Source of the DNA: Kribbella solani
GTDB taxonomy: Bacteria > Actinomycetota > Actinomycetes > Propionibacteriales > Kribbellaceae
Assembly: GCF_014205295.1 (NCBI RefSeq)
Contig: NZ_JACHNF010000001.1
Location: 4,960,001-5,024,000, forward strand
Direction: 5' to 3'
DNA length: 64,000 nucleotides
The position numbers were made by a program, and so were the translations under genes. Positions 55,926 through 64,000 of this stretch are shown piece after piece (the stretch's first letter is position 1; each line of letters starts with the position of its first letter). The notes under the pieces were generated by a model, which saw only the letters and a program-made list of their open reading frames with translations, had not been told where the DNA came from and did not search any database.

Positions 55926-58900
55926 ATGCGTACATCCGCAGCCCTACTGTCCGGCGTACTACTGGCGGCGCTGCTGCCGCTGCCGGCCAACGCCGAACCA
56001 CCCTCGGTCTGGACGCACAACTCGTCCGATCGGCTATTTCCCTACGACACCCGCCCGGCACAGGCATCTTCCACAATCGACCTGTACGCGGCGCGGAACG
56101 AGACTGAGGCCGCGCAAATCGCGATCCGCCCCACGGCCGACGTACAGAACGTGTCGATCAGCACGACTCCACTGACCGGACCCGGTGGCGCGACGTTGAG
56201 TGACATCACGGTCCGGCGCGAGTACTTACATCCGAATGTCGTTCCGATCGGGCCGGGTGTCGAAATCGAGGGCACCGGCTCGAAGTACTACGACGCGCTG
56301 GTCGAGAACACGCCGCGTACCTTGGCCGCGAACGTCACGCAGCCGTATCACTACAGCGTGCACGTACCGACCGGCGCGAAACCCGGCGTGTACACCGGAT
56401 CGGCGACCGTGAAGAGCAGCGCCGGCGATACGTCCGTACCGATCCGGATCACTGTCTATCCGTCCACGCTGCCACCCACGAACCAGTCGACGTTCCGGAT
56501 GAACAACTGGACCACCTCCGCCGGCTGGGACTACGACGGCACCATCAAGGCAATTCCCTTGCAGTACGGCGTAAAGATGTTCGACGCGAACTGGTGGCGC
56601 GTGATCGAAGCCATGGCCCGCGACCACGCGAAGCACCGGAACAACGTGGTGTTCGCGGACTTCCAGGCGTTGCTGATCCCGAACACCACGATCGACACCG
56701 CCGGGAACTACACCTTCGGCTGGGAAAGCTTCGACCGGTTCCTGAAGATCTACAAGGACGCCGGTGCGCTGCAGTGGATACACACGCCGCACCTGCTGAA
56801 CGGGACTACGGACACCCACGGCCCGCAGCTCGAGATGCTGCAGCGTGCTGCTGACGGCTCCACCCAGATGGTCCCAGTGCAAACAGGTACGCCGGAGGCG
56901 ACCGCGTACTTGAACAAGGTGTTCGCCGCACTGAAGCAGCACCTGGACCAGCTTGGTCTGACCGACGTCTTCTACATGAGCGCGAACGACGAAACCTGGG
57001 CCGGCGCGGACCGCGACGCGGCGAACTGGATGTACGCGATCTACCGCAAGTACTTCCCCAAGCCGCTGCTCAACGAAGCCGAGACGAACCTCCTGGACCC
57101 GCCGGCCACAGTCACCGCCGACACACCGCGGTTGGACCTGTACGAGGACAACGTCGGCTACTTCCAGGCGCGCAAACAGGCCGGCAATGAGCTCTGGCTG
57201 TACAACTGCACGGTTCCGCGCGCCACGTACCTGAACCGGTTCCTGATGTCGTACCTGGCCAATACCCGGCTGACCCCGTTGCTGGCCTGGAAGACCGGTG
57301 CGGTCGGCTACCTGCACTGGGGCTGGAACTACTGGTACGACGGCACCAACACCCCGATCGACACCTTCGACGGCGCCCAGACCGGCGACAGCTTCCTAGT
57401 CCGGCCGAACAAGGCTGCCTACGATCTGTACGACAGCATCCGGAGTGAGGCGCAGCTGGACGGTATCGAGGACTTCGAGCTGTTCACTCAGCTGGCCGCC
57501 ACCAAACCCCTGCTGGCGAAGGCACTGGCCAACTCACTGCTGACCAACTCCTTCACCTCGGACAAGTCCGGTGTCGCCGTGGACACCGTGCACCGGCAGG
57601 TACTGGACGCACTGGCTTCGGGCGGTGCGGATCAGGTCTATCCGTACGCCGATGACTTCTCCGGCGGGTCGCAGTCCTGGCGGCCGAAGGGTGGCAACTG
57701 GTCCGTCTCGGGCGGCGCACTGACCCAGACCGACACGTCCCGCTGGGACATCGTCGACGGCCTGAAAGCACGGGCGTACGGAGACGTGGCCGCGTCGGTC
57801 GACCTGCAGATCCGTGGCGTCAATGCAGACGGCGGCGACACGAACTGGGCCGGCATCGTCATCCGCAACCTGAACCCGACCGACTTCGGTAGCGGCTACC
57901 TGATTGCCCAGCGCAACAATGGCGAAGTCTTCGTGTATCGCAACGGAACAGCGCTCGGCAAGGCCCAGAACCCGAGCTACACCGCCGGCCAGGTCACCCG
58001 GCTGCGGGTGGTCGCGCGCGGCAGCAAGCTCAGCGTCTTCGCCGGCCGGACGCCGGTTCTGACGGTCACGGATCCGACGTTCACCGCCGGCGGCATCGGT
58101 CTCGCCAGCGGCGGCGTGAACGTTGCCTTCGACAACGTACGGATCAACCCGGACGTCAACCCGGCCGAAGGTTCCAAGGTGACCACGTCATCGTCCTACG
58201 AGCAGGACGGCTGGGGCGCCCAGGCCGCCATGGACGGGCAACGTACGTCGGACGCGGGATCGATGGGATGGACCAGCGACGTCGGCACCACCGCCCAGTT
58301 CGACCTCGACCTGGGCAAGGTGCGGTCGATCGGCCGCGTCGATCTGTATCCGCGGTCCGACGGCAGCAACACCGGCGCCGGCTTCCCGATCGACTACAAG
58401 GTGGAGGTGTCGGCGGACGGTTCGGCGTGGACGACCGTCGCGACCCGGACGAACCAGCCGCGGCCCAGCGGGGTACAGACAGTGCCATTCGCAGCGCGGG
58501 ACGCCCGGTACGTACGTGTCACCGGGACGAAGTTGAGTCAGGACCCCGTCGGTGCGTCGCGGATGCAGTTCGCCGAGGTCGAGGTCGCGGGCGGCAACCT
58601 CGCGGCCGGACGGCCGGTCACGGCATCCACCTCATCGGAGTACCCGAATGAAGGCTGGCTGCGGTCCAACCTGACCGACGGCGCACGGCAGTCCAGGCTG
58701 TGGAACTCCATGGGCTGGACCAGCGAGTCAGTACCAGCCGGATCCGCGCAGTCCGTACGGGTGGACCTCGGCGGACCCAGTGTGGTGAGCAAGATCGACC
58801 TGTACGGCCGGACGGACGGTGCGAGCACCGGTCAGGGGTTCCCACTCGACTACACGGTCGAGACCTCTACAGACGGTACGAACTGGACACCGGTCGCCTC

Positions 58901-59051
58901 AGTCACCGGTGCACCACAGCCAGGAGCCGGTCCGGTGTCATACAGCTTCCCGGAGCGTACGGCGCGGTACGTGCAGGTACGCGGTACCCAGCTGCGCCCT
59001 GACGGTGAAGGTGGCTACCGGATGCAACTGTCGGAGCTGGAAGTGCGGTGA
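55926..59051 (+). CDS. Secreted DUF4091/GH123-like glycosidase with discoidin domains, copy 2
   Basis: The 1041-residue protein has the same layout as copy 1: signal peptide, N-terminal sandwich, GH123-like barrel with Asp355-Glu356 in MSANDETWAG, concanavalin-like domain, and two F5/8 type C domains. The two proteins are very similar throughout, and some nucleotide stretches of more than 100 bp are identical or nearly so. GGAGG lies 7 bases before ATG, and the gene follows the GH5 stop by 24 bases, so the three genes may be cotranscribed despite the terminator. Confidence 0.88.
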   Translation: MRTSAALLSGVLLAALLPLPANAEPPSVWTHNSSDRLFPYDTRPAQASSTIDLYAARNETEAAQIAIRPTADVQNVSISTTPLTGPGGATLSDITVRREYLHPNVVPIGPGVEIEGTGSKYYDALVENTPRTLAANVTQPYHYSVHVPTGAKPGVYTGSATVKSSAGDTSVPIRITVYPSTLPPTNQSTFRMNNWTTSAGWDYDGTIKAIPLQYGVKMFDANWWRVIEAMARDHAKHRNNVVFADFQALLIPNTTIDTAGNYTFGWESFDRFLKIYKDAGALQWIHTPHLLNGTTDTHGPQLEMLQRAADGSTQMVPVQTGTPEATAYLNKVFAALKQHLDQLGLTDVFYMSANDETWAGADRDAANWMYAIYRKYFPKPLLNEAETNLLDPPATVTADTPRLDLYEDNVGYFQARKQAGNELWLYNCTVPRATYLNRFLMSYLANTRLTPLLAWKTGAVGYLHWGWNYWYDGTNTPIDTFDGAQTGDSFLVRPNKAAYDLYDSIRSEAQLDGIEDFELFTQLAATKPLLAKALANSLLTNSFTSDKSGVAVDTVHRQVLDALASGGADQVYPYADDFSGGSQSWRPKGGNWSVSGGALTQTDTSRWDIVDGLKARAYGDVAASVDLQIRGVNADGGDTNWAGIVIRNLNPTDFGSGYLIAQRNNGEVFVYRNGTALGKAQNPSYTAGQVTRLRVVARGSKLSVFAGRTPVLTVTDPTFTAGGIGLASGGVNVAFDNVRINPDVNPAEGSKVTTSSSYEQDGWGAQAAMDGQRTSDAGSMGWTSDVGTTAQFDLDLGKVRSIGRVDLYPRSDGSNTGAGFPIDYKVEVSADGSAWTTVATRTNQPRPSGVQTVPFAARDARYVRVTGTKLSQDPVGASRMQFAEVEVAGGNLAAGRPVTASTSSEYPNEGWLRSNLTDGARQSRLWNSMGWTSESVPAGSAQSVRVDLGGPSVVSKIDLYGRTDGASTGQGFPLDYTVETSTDGTNWTPVASVTGAPQPGAGPVSYSFPERTARYVQVRGTQLRPDGEGGYRMQLSELEVR

Positions 59052-59055
59052 AGTC

Positions 59056-59703
59056 TCACCAGCCGTTGACGTGCAGTACGTCGTCAAGCGGCTGACGCGG
59101 TGCTGGCTTGAAGTTGGTCCCGACCGTGTACGCGGTCGGGATCAACACCGACTGCCGCACCTGCTCCGGCAGACCCAGTAGGTCACTGATCTCCTGCTCG
59201 TACGTCATGTGCAGCGTGGTCCACGCCGTACCGAGACCACGTGCGCGCGCGGCAAGCATGTAGCTCCAGGCTGCTGGGAGAATCGAGCCCCACAGACCGG
59301 ACTGGTTCCCAGCAGGCAGTGTGCGCGCTTCAAGGCATGGAATAACCAGCACCGGCACCTGGCCCATCCGCTCCCCCAGATAGGCCACGCTGTCCCCGAC
59401 CCGCCGCTGCACCGGACCACGCTCCGGGTCATCGACATGCAGCTTCCCAGCGGCACCCGGACCGGCCAGGTACTGCTCGACCGCGCGCCGGTAGTAGTCG
59501 CCGATGGCCGCCCGCTGCTCGGCGTCCGTGATCACCAGCCAGTGCCACGTCTGCCTGTTACTGCCCGACGGCGCCTGCAGAGCGATCTCCAGGCACTCCC
59601 GGATCACCTCCATCGGCACCGGCCGCTCGAGATCCAGCCGCTTCCGCACCGTACGCGTCGTCGTCAGCAGCTCGTCAGGATTCAGATCGAGAGTGTAGGT
59701 CAC
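59056..59703 (-). CDS. Nitroreductase family protein
   Basis: The 215-residue FMN-binding protein has RTVRKRLDLERPVPMEVI, ALQAPSGSNRQTWHWLVI and ARARGLGTAWTT, the nitroreductase pattern. Members reduce nitroaromatics or quinones with NAD(P)H; the natural substrate is unknown. It converges with copy 2 of the glycosidase, with 4 bases between stops. Confidence 0.88.
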   Translation of the reverse strand: MTYTLDLNPDELLTTTRTVRKRLDLERPVPMEVIRECLEIALQAPSGSNRQTWHWLVITDAEQRAAIGDYYRRAVEQYLAGPGAAGKLHVDDPERGPVQRRVGDSVAYLGERMGQVPVLVIPCLEARTLPAGNQSGLWGSILPAAWSYMLAARARGLGTAWTTLHMTYEQEISDLLGLPEQVRQSVLIPTAYTVGTNFKPAPRQPLDDVLHVNGW

Positions 59704-59749
59704 GCTACTCAGTCTGTCAGGCCTGTCAGCGCTGTCAGCCCGAGCGGGC

Positions 59750-60367
59750 CTACTCGAACGGCGCCGGGTCGCCGGAGCCGACGCGAACCACCTCTGGGAC
59801 GTCGTCGGAGAAGTCGACGACGGTGGTCGGCTCGGTGCCGGCCTCGCCTTCGATCACCGCGTCGATCTGGTTGTCCAGCTCTTCCTTGATCTCCCAGCCC
59901 TGCGTCATCGGCTCCTCGTGGCCGGGCAGCAGCAGCGTGCTGGAGACCAGCGGCTCGCCGAGTTCCGCGACCAGCGCCTGGGTGACCACATGGTCGGGAA
60001 TGCGTACGCCGACGGTCTTCTTCTTCGGGTGCAGCAATCGGCGCGGCACCTCCTTGGTGGCCGGCAAAATGAACGTATAACTGCCCGGAGTTGCAGCTTT
60101 TATCGATCGAAATACCGCATTACTGATATGCACGAACTGGCCGAGCTGCGCGAAGTTCTCGCACACCAGGGTGAAGTGATGCCGGTCGTCCAGCTGCCGG
60201 ATCGTCCGGATCCGGTCGATCCCGTCCCGGTTCCCGAGCTGACAGCCGAGCGCGTAGCAGGAGTCGGTCGGGTACGCGATCAAGCCGTCGTCGCGGAGCA
60301 GGTCCACCACCTGACCGATCGCCCGCCGCTGTGGATTGTCAGGATGGACGTCGAAGTACCTGGCCAT
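59750..60367 (-). CDS. yciO: YciO, TsaC/Sua5-related protein
   Basis: The 205-residue protein closely follows E. coli YciO in length and sequence: HPDNPQRRAI, IAYPTDSCYALGCQL, TPGSYTFILPATKEVPRRLL and PTTVVDFSDDVPEVVR. The fold is that of threonylcarbamoyl-AMP synthase, which makes the t6A intermediate of tRNA, but YciO itself has weak or debated activity. ATG 60367 (MARYFDVHPDNPQ) is the natural start; the extension upstream is unrelated low-quality sequence. It may be cotranscribed with the nitroreductase. Confidence 0.92.
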   Translation of the reverse strand: MARYFDVHPDNPQRRAIGQVVDLLRDDGLIAYPTDSCYALGCQLGNRDGIDRIRTIRQLDDRHHFTLVCENFAQLGQFVHISNAVFRSIKAATPGSYTFILPATKEVPRRLLHPKKKTVGVRIPDHVVTQALVAELGEPLVSSTLLLPGHEEPMTQGWEIKEELDNQIDAVIEGEAGTEPTTVVDFSDDVPEVVRVGSGDPAPFE

Positions 60368-60723
60368 GACCGTCGAGCTTAGCCCTCCCGGCCGGCGCCC
60401 GGGCGTACGCACCGGCGGCCGGCCCGGAGCCGCAATTCGCGGAATCATTACCAGAGCCGGCCCGCCCGGAATTGCGCGCGCACCGGGCGTTTCCTGAATT
60501 TCCTTCAGTACCGGGAAAACACCGAAAGAATTGCTGTGAATTCTGGAATCTTGGCGTATTGTTATTGCCGTTCTCCCCGGCCGGAGAGACAACGTCCGGG
60601 TTCCTCCCTTTATCGGGGGTGGAGGAACCCAGGCGTGGCACGGCCACCCAGGTTTCCGCCCTGCCGGCGACCCGGGCGGCCGGGCGCTCGTCGTCCTCAT
60701 TTCGATCTGCGACCCTGACCTGC
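60368..60723. promoter_or_regulatory. 356-bp intergenic region with leader hairpin before the MFS gene
   Basis: No gene is supported here. The middle (60520-60580) is AT-rich, with attgctgtgaattc and gtattgttattg, and probably contains the MFS promoter and the yciO promoter. At 60598-60607 and 60621-60630 a perfect 10-bp inverted repeat (GGGTTCCTCC and its complement) with a 13-base loop lies in the predicted 5' leader of the MFS gene, about 94 bases before its start. It could be an attenuator or a repressor site. Confidence 0.5.
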
Positions 60724-62199
60724 ATGAGCGATGAACGGATCGCCCTCGGCACCGCCCGGGGCCGATGGGTGCTGGCGGCGACCGCGCTGGGGTCGGGGAT
60801 GGCGTTCCTGGACGGCACGGTCGTGAACGTCGCGCTGCCGGCAATGGGCTCCGACCTGAACGCGGACATGGCCGGCCTGCAGTGGATCGTGAACGGCTAC
60901 ATGCTGATGCTCGCCTCGCTGGTGCTGCTCAGCGGCTCGCTCGGCGACCGGCTCGGCCGGCGGCGGACGTTCGTGGCCGGCGTGATCTGGTTCGCGGCCG
61001 CCTCGGTGGTGTGCGCGATCGCGCCGAACCTCGAGGTGATGATCGCCGGCCGGGTCCTGCAGGGCATCGGCGGCGCGCTGCTGACGCCGGGCAGCCTGGC
61101 CATCCTGCAGACGAGCTTCCAGCACTCCGACCGCGGCAAGGCCGTCGGCACCTGGTCGGGGCTCACCTCGGTCGCGGCGGCGGTCGGGCCGTTCGTCGGC
61201 GGCACTTTGGTGGACATCGGCTACTGGCAGCTGATCTTCCTGATCAACGTACCGCTGGCGCTGGTGACCGTCCTGGTGACGCTTCGGCACGTACCCGAGA
61301 CTCGCGACGAAACCGCCGCCGGCAAACTCGACCTCACCGGCGCGGTCCTCGCCACCGTCGGTCTCGCCGGACTGACGTACGGCCTGATCAGCGCCGGTGA
61401 CCACGGCTTCGGCGACGCGCCGGTCCTGATCAGCCTGGCCGTCGGCGTGGTCGCGTTCGCCGCGTTCGTCGAGGTCGAGCGGCGCAGCTCGCACCCGATG
61501 CTGCCGCCGAGCATCTTCGCCAACACCCGCTTCACCGGCGCCAACCTTGTCACGGTCGTCGTGTACGGCGCGCTCGGCACGGCGACGTTCCTCGTCGTCG
61601 TGTACCTGCAGACCGTCCTGCACTACTCGGCCCTCTGGGCAGGCGCGTCCCTGTTGCCGATGACCATCCTGATGTTCACCCTCTCCGGCTACGCGGGTGG
61701 TCTGGCCGACCGCATCGGCGCCCGGATCCCGATGACCGTCGGACCATTGCTGATGGCCGGCGGCTTCCTGCTGATGCTGCGGATCGACAGCGGGTCGAGC
61801 TACTACAGCACAGTGCTTCCTGCCGTCGTACTGCTCGGACTCGGCCTGGTGTCGACCGTCGCGCCGCTGACCGCGACCGTACTGTCGTCGGTCGACGACC
61901 ATCACGCCGGAATCGCGTCCGGGGTGAACAACGCGGTCGCCCGGTCGGCGCAGCTGATGGCGGTCGCGGCGATTCCGATGGCGGCCGGGATCACCGGCGA
62001 CACGTACCGCGATGCCCTTGCCTTCCACAAGGGGTTCGGCCGGGCGCTGTGGATCGCCGCGGTCCTCGCCGCGGCCGGTGGCGTGATCGCGTGGGTGACC
62101 CTCGGCGAGCGCGGGGCGCCGCGGCAGCACCTCGTACGCCATCACCGGCACTGCGCGCTCGAGGCGCCACCACTGGCGGATCGCGAGAACGCCAGGTGA
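60724..62199 (+). CDS. MFS drug exporter, DHA2 (14-TM) family
   Basis: The 491-residue membrane protein has the DHA2 signatures: GSGMAFLDGTVVNVALPAM, WIVNGYMLMLASLVLLSGSL, GDRLGRRRTF and RVLQGIGGALLTPGSLAI. It should exchange protons for a drug or metabolite. ATG 60724 is the first codon of MSDERIALG and is chosen over a longer frame that runs through the leader hairpin. No regulator gene stands next to it. Confidence 0.9.
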   Translation: MSDERIALGTARGRWVLAATALGSGMAFLDGTVVNVALPAMGSDLNADMAGLQWIVNGYMLMLASLVLLSGSLGDRLGRRRTFVAGVIWFAAASVVCAIAPNLEVMIAGRVLQGIGGALLTPGSLAILQTSFQHSDRGKAVGTWSGLTSVAAAVGPFVGGTLVDIGYWQLIFLINVPLALVTVLVTLRHVPETRDETAAGKLDLTGAVLATVGLAGLTYGLISAGDHGFGDAPVLISLAVGVVAFAAFVEVERRSSHPMLPPSIFANTRFTGANLVTVVVYGALGTATFLVVVYLQTVLHYSALWAGASLLPMTILMFTLSGYAGGLADRIGARIPMTVGPLLMAGGFLLMLRIDSGSSYYSTVLPAVVLLGLGLVSTVAPLTATVLSSVDDHHAGIASGVNNAVARSAQLMAVAAIPMAAGITGDTYRDALAFHKGFGRALWIAAVLAAAGGVIAWVTLGERGAPRQHLVRHHRHCALEAPPLADRENAR

Positions 62200-62200
62200 T

Positions 62201-62231
62201 TTGTCGACATTGACCCTCGGCCGGTTAAGAT
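62201..62231 (+). promoter_or_regulatory. Leaderless promoter of the CPBP protease gene
   Basis: TTGTCG (62201-62206) and TAAGAT (62226-62231) are separated by 19 bp, and TAAGAT ends 6 bases before GTG 62238, the spacing of leaderless actinobacterial transcripts. No ribosome site is present. The promoter begins just after the MFS stop. Confidence 0.55.
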
Positions 62232-62237
62232 ACGTTC

Positions 62238-63158
62238 GTGTTAAAACAGCTGACGCGGGCGTGGGGCAGGGCGGCGTACGGTGCCGCGGCGATGGGGATC
62301 GCGCTGGGATGCGCGGGAGTGATGTCGGAGGTGGTCGGCAACCGGTACCTTCCGGCGGCGGTCTGCACGCTCGTCGCCGTCCTGCTGATCCGCCCGTTCC
62401 GCCGCGTCGAAGAACTGGGCCTCAAGCCGCGCTCCGGGGCCGGCTTGCGTGGTTCCGGGCTCCGGAACGGCCCGCGTGGCTTGGGGTCTCGGACCGGGTT
62501 CAGCTTTCGGAACGGCCTGCGTGGGTTCGGGTTCGGCGTGTTGGTGACCGGTGGTTGCGCGGCGGTGGTGCTGGGCGCGGGAACCCTCGCGGGCTGGATC
62601 TCCTGGGGCAGCTTTCACCCCGGTGACGTGCTCGTCTTCCTGATCACCAACGCCGTCGTCGCGATCCTGCTGGAGGCGTTCCCGGAAGAGCTCACGCTCC
62701 GCGGACACACCTGGTCAGCGCTGCGATCACACCACCGCGGCCTCATCGCCGCCCTCGGTACGACACTGCTTTTCCTACTCGTACCAGGCTTCTCGACCGT
62801 CGTGCAGCTCGTGCTCAGCCGGATCCTGGGCCTCGACAGCCCCGGCCTGAGCCTGGCACCAGCCGGCCAGGACCCGGTCTCGTACTTCATCCTGCTGACC
62901 GTCTTCGGCCTCACCCTGATCGCCGCCCGGCAAGCCACCGGATCGCTGTGGACGAGCATCGGCACCCATCTCACGTTCCTGACCGTGAACCGCCTGACCG
63001 TCGACGGCGCCGACCGCGATTCCGGCTGGTCCGCCGACCTCGCCAGCCCGGACGTACTGCTCCTGATCCCGCTCTATTTGTTGCTCGCGGCAATCATCTA
63101 CCGGCGGACGGCCAGGTACGCGGCGCGCGTTTCGGGCGCGAGCCGTTCGATCGCGTAG
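62238..63158 (+). CDS. CPBP family intramembrane metalloprotease
   Basis: The 306-residue protein has six or more membrane segments and the CPBP/Rce1 motif E-E-x3-R in FPEELTLRGH, plus SIGTHLTFL for a third metal ligand. Family members cut proteins in the membrane, with roles in prenyl-protein processing or bacteriocin self-immunity in other bacteria. A Gly/Arg-rich loop with repeated GLR-GF units lies after the second membrane helix. The C-terminal 20 codons overlap the convergent AlkD-like gene by 61 bp. Confidence 0.88.
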   Translation: MLKQLTRAWGRAAYGAAAMGIALGCAGVMSEVVGNRYLPAAVCTLVAVLLIRPFRRVEELGLKPRSGAGLRGSGLRNGPRGLGSRTGFSFRNGLRGFGFGVLVTGGCAAVVLGAGTLAGWISWGSFHPGDVLVFLITNAVVAILLEAFPEELTLRGHTWSALRSHHRGLIAALGTTLLFLLVPGFSTVVQLVLSRILGLDSPGLSLAPAGQDPVSYFILLTVFGLTLIAARQATGSLWTSIGTHLTFLTVNRLTVDGADRDSGWSADLASPDVLLLIPLYLLLAAIIYRRTARYAARVSGASRSIA

Positions 63159-63829
63159 CGCAGCATCGTCCGCGGCATCCGCGCCGCGTACTCGTCGAGA
63201 AACGCGAGCAGCTCCGGCTCCGACACCCGCTTGCCGGCCTCCCGCAGCATCCAGCCGGACGCCTTGTGGATCAGGTCCTCCCGATCATCGAGGACCAGCG
63301 CGGACAGCTTGTACGTATCGGTGGTCTGGCCTTGCCCGATCAGAAACTGTGTCGCGACCAGCGCGATCCGACGTTCCCACAGCGAGCTGGAGCGGACCAG
63401 CGTGTAGAGCTCCGCGCGCGACTTGTCGAGCAGGTAGCCGCCCACGATTTGCGGTGCACTGCAGTCGACCAGATCCCAGTTGTTGATGTACGCCGTACCG
63501 CGCAGGTACAGGTCGTGGATCGCGGTCAGCTCCGCCGGGTTCGCCGTACGCGGCTTGAGGCTGCGAGTGGCGCGATCGGCGAGCAGACAGAGGATCGTGA
63601 GCCGGTGCTCGTGCACCGGACTGGTCAGCGCCTTCTCCAGCTCGGCCAGCGGAAGATCGGCGCGCAGGTACGGCTTCAGGATGCCGCGGATCGTCGACAG
63701 TTTCACGCCGATCATCCGGTCACCATGCCCGTACCCACCGGGCTGCAGCTGGAAGTAGCGGGACAGCACGTCGGCCACCGCGGGATCACCCGCCGCGTCG
63801 ACCTCGGCAAGCAGTTCGTCGGTACTCAC
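63098..63829 (-). CDS. DNA alkylation repair protein (AlkD-like HEAT repeats)
   Basis: The 243-residue all-helical protein has GVKLSTIRGILKPYL, EHRLTILCLLADRA, INNWDLVDCSAPQIVGGYL and EDLIHKASGWMLREAG, the pattern of AlkD/AlkC-type DNA glycosylases built of HEAT repeats. These remove cationic alkylated bases. GTG 63829 overlaps the stop of the SDR gene upstream (GTGA). The last codons overlap the CPBP gene on the other strand. Confidence 0.9.
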   Translation of the reverse strand: MSTDELLAEVDAAGDPAVADVLSRYFQLQPGGYGHGDRMIGVKLSTIRGILKPYLRADLPLAELEKALTSPVHEHRLTILCLLADRATRSLKPRTANPAELTAIHDLYLRGTAYINNWDLVDCSAPQIVGGYLLDKSRAELYTLVRSSSLWERRIALVATQFLIGQGQTTDTYKLSALVLDDREDLIHKASGWMLREAGKRVSEPELLAFLDEYAARMPRTMLRYAIERLAPETRAAYLAVRR

Positions 63830-64000
63830 ACCAGCAACCCTCCACTCGCCCGCAGGTTCTGCCCGGTCATCCAGCGGCCGTCCGGCCCGGCCAGGAACGC
63901 CACCACGTCCGCGACCTCGGCCGGTTCGCCCATCCGGCCGAGCGCGGTGATGCCGACCAGCATCGCCTCGGCCTCCGGCGGATTGTGGCCGTGGAACATG
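63826..64000 (-). CDS. SDR family oxidoreductase, C-terminal part
   Basis: The last 58 codons of a minus-strand gene are visible and continue past the window. The peptide has LGRMGEPAEVADVVAFLAG and WMTGQNLRASGG, the C-terminal pattern of short-chain dehydrogenases (cofactor-binding side, tetramer contact). Its stop overlaps the GTG of the AlkD-like gene, so the two are cotranscribed. Confidence 0.88.
   Translation of the reverse strand, partial: MFHGHNPPEAEAMLVGITALGRMGEPAEVADVVAFLAGPDGRWMTGQNLRASGGLLV

Overview
The window is very GC-rich, codon use is strongly GC-biased, GTG starts and ATGA/GTGA start-stop overlaps are common, and the gene content (F420-type oxidoreductase, SAV2177-type methyltransferase, many secreted glycosidases, TreYZ, MoxR/VWA cluster) points to a soil actinobacterium. 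The overall style suggests Kribbella or a close relative in the Nocardioidaceae/Kribbellaceae; that placement is inference. No rRNA, tRNA, CRISPR array, transposase, integrase or phage gene was seen.

Layout. 1-7502 (+): a soluble NAD-dependent molybdenum formate dehydrogenase operon (gamma, beta, alpha, delta subunits, then MoeA and FdhD) behind a three-half-site GATAG operator. 7506-9766 (-): MerR regulator, class V aminotransferase and a secreted GH75 chitosanase. 9883-13403 (+): a small acidic protein, a LacI regulator next to a GH51 arabinofuranosidase with a tandem palindromic operator, and a TMEM175-type K+ channel. 13387-16520: a GNAT gene diverging, across an iron-box-like palindrome, from a large gene that fuses a penicillin-acylase-type amidohydrolase to a siderophore-type N-acyltransferase. 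16538-24038 (-): a methyltransferase, a small protein, and a treZ-treY-glgX operon that turns alpha-glucan into trehalose, with a CTTGCAG-type MalR-like operator upstream. 24182-29756: a polysaccharide deacetylase/glycosyltransferase pair, a trypsin-like protease, a cupin, and malate synthase converging on the cupin with a 43-bp tandem repeat at the junction. 29838-36400: a secreted carboxylesterase with a coupled membrane protein and a divergent TetR, a second TetR, and two glycan-assembly genes. 36453-43914 (-): a tightly overlapping operon of SWIM zinc-finger protein, DUF5691, MoxR AAA+ ATPase, DUF5682 and VWA protein. 44429-50512: a 14-TM MFS exporter carrying a long cytoplasmic coiled coil, a LysR/F420-oxidoreductase divergent pair and a serine beta-lactamase-fold hydrolase. 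50649-59051 (+): a LigD-type 3'-phosphoesterase domain protein, then two near-identical secreted DUF4091/GH123-like glycosidases flanking a GH5-CBM13 enzyme. 59056-64000: nitroreductase, YciO, an MFS exporter, a CPBP protease, an AlkD-like protein and the end of an SDR gene.

How genes work together. The formate dehydrogenase genes and their two cofactor/sulfuration genes form one unit whose starts and stops mostly overlap. TreY/TreZ/GlgX act in sequence on glycogen-like glucan. The GH51, GH75, GH5 and paired GH123-like enzymes indicate a polysaccharide-degrading lifestyle. The two best candidates for incompletely described biology are the SWIM-DUF5691-MoxR-DUF5682-VWA operon and the iron-box-linked acylase-acyltransferase fusion. 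Several local DNA structures (duplicated gene 3' ends, a 100-bp element with 23-bp inverted ends, long palindromic operators, gene-conversion tracts) are also recorded.
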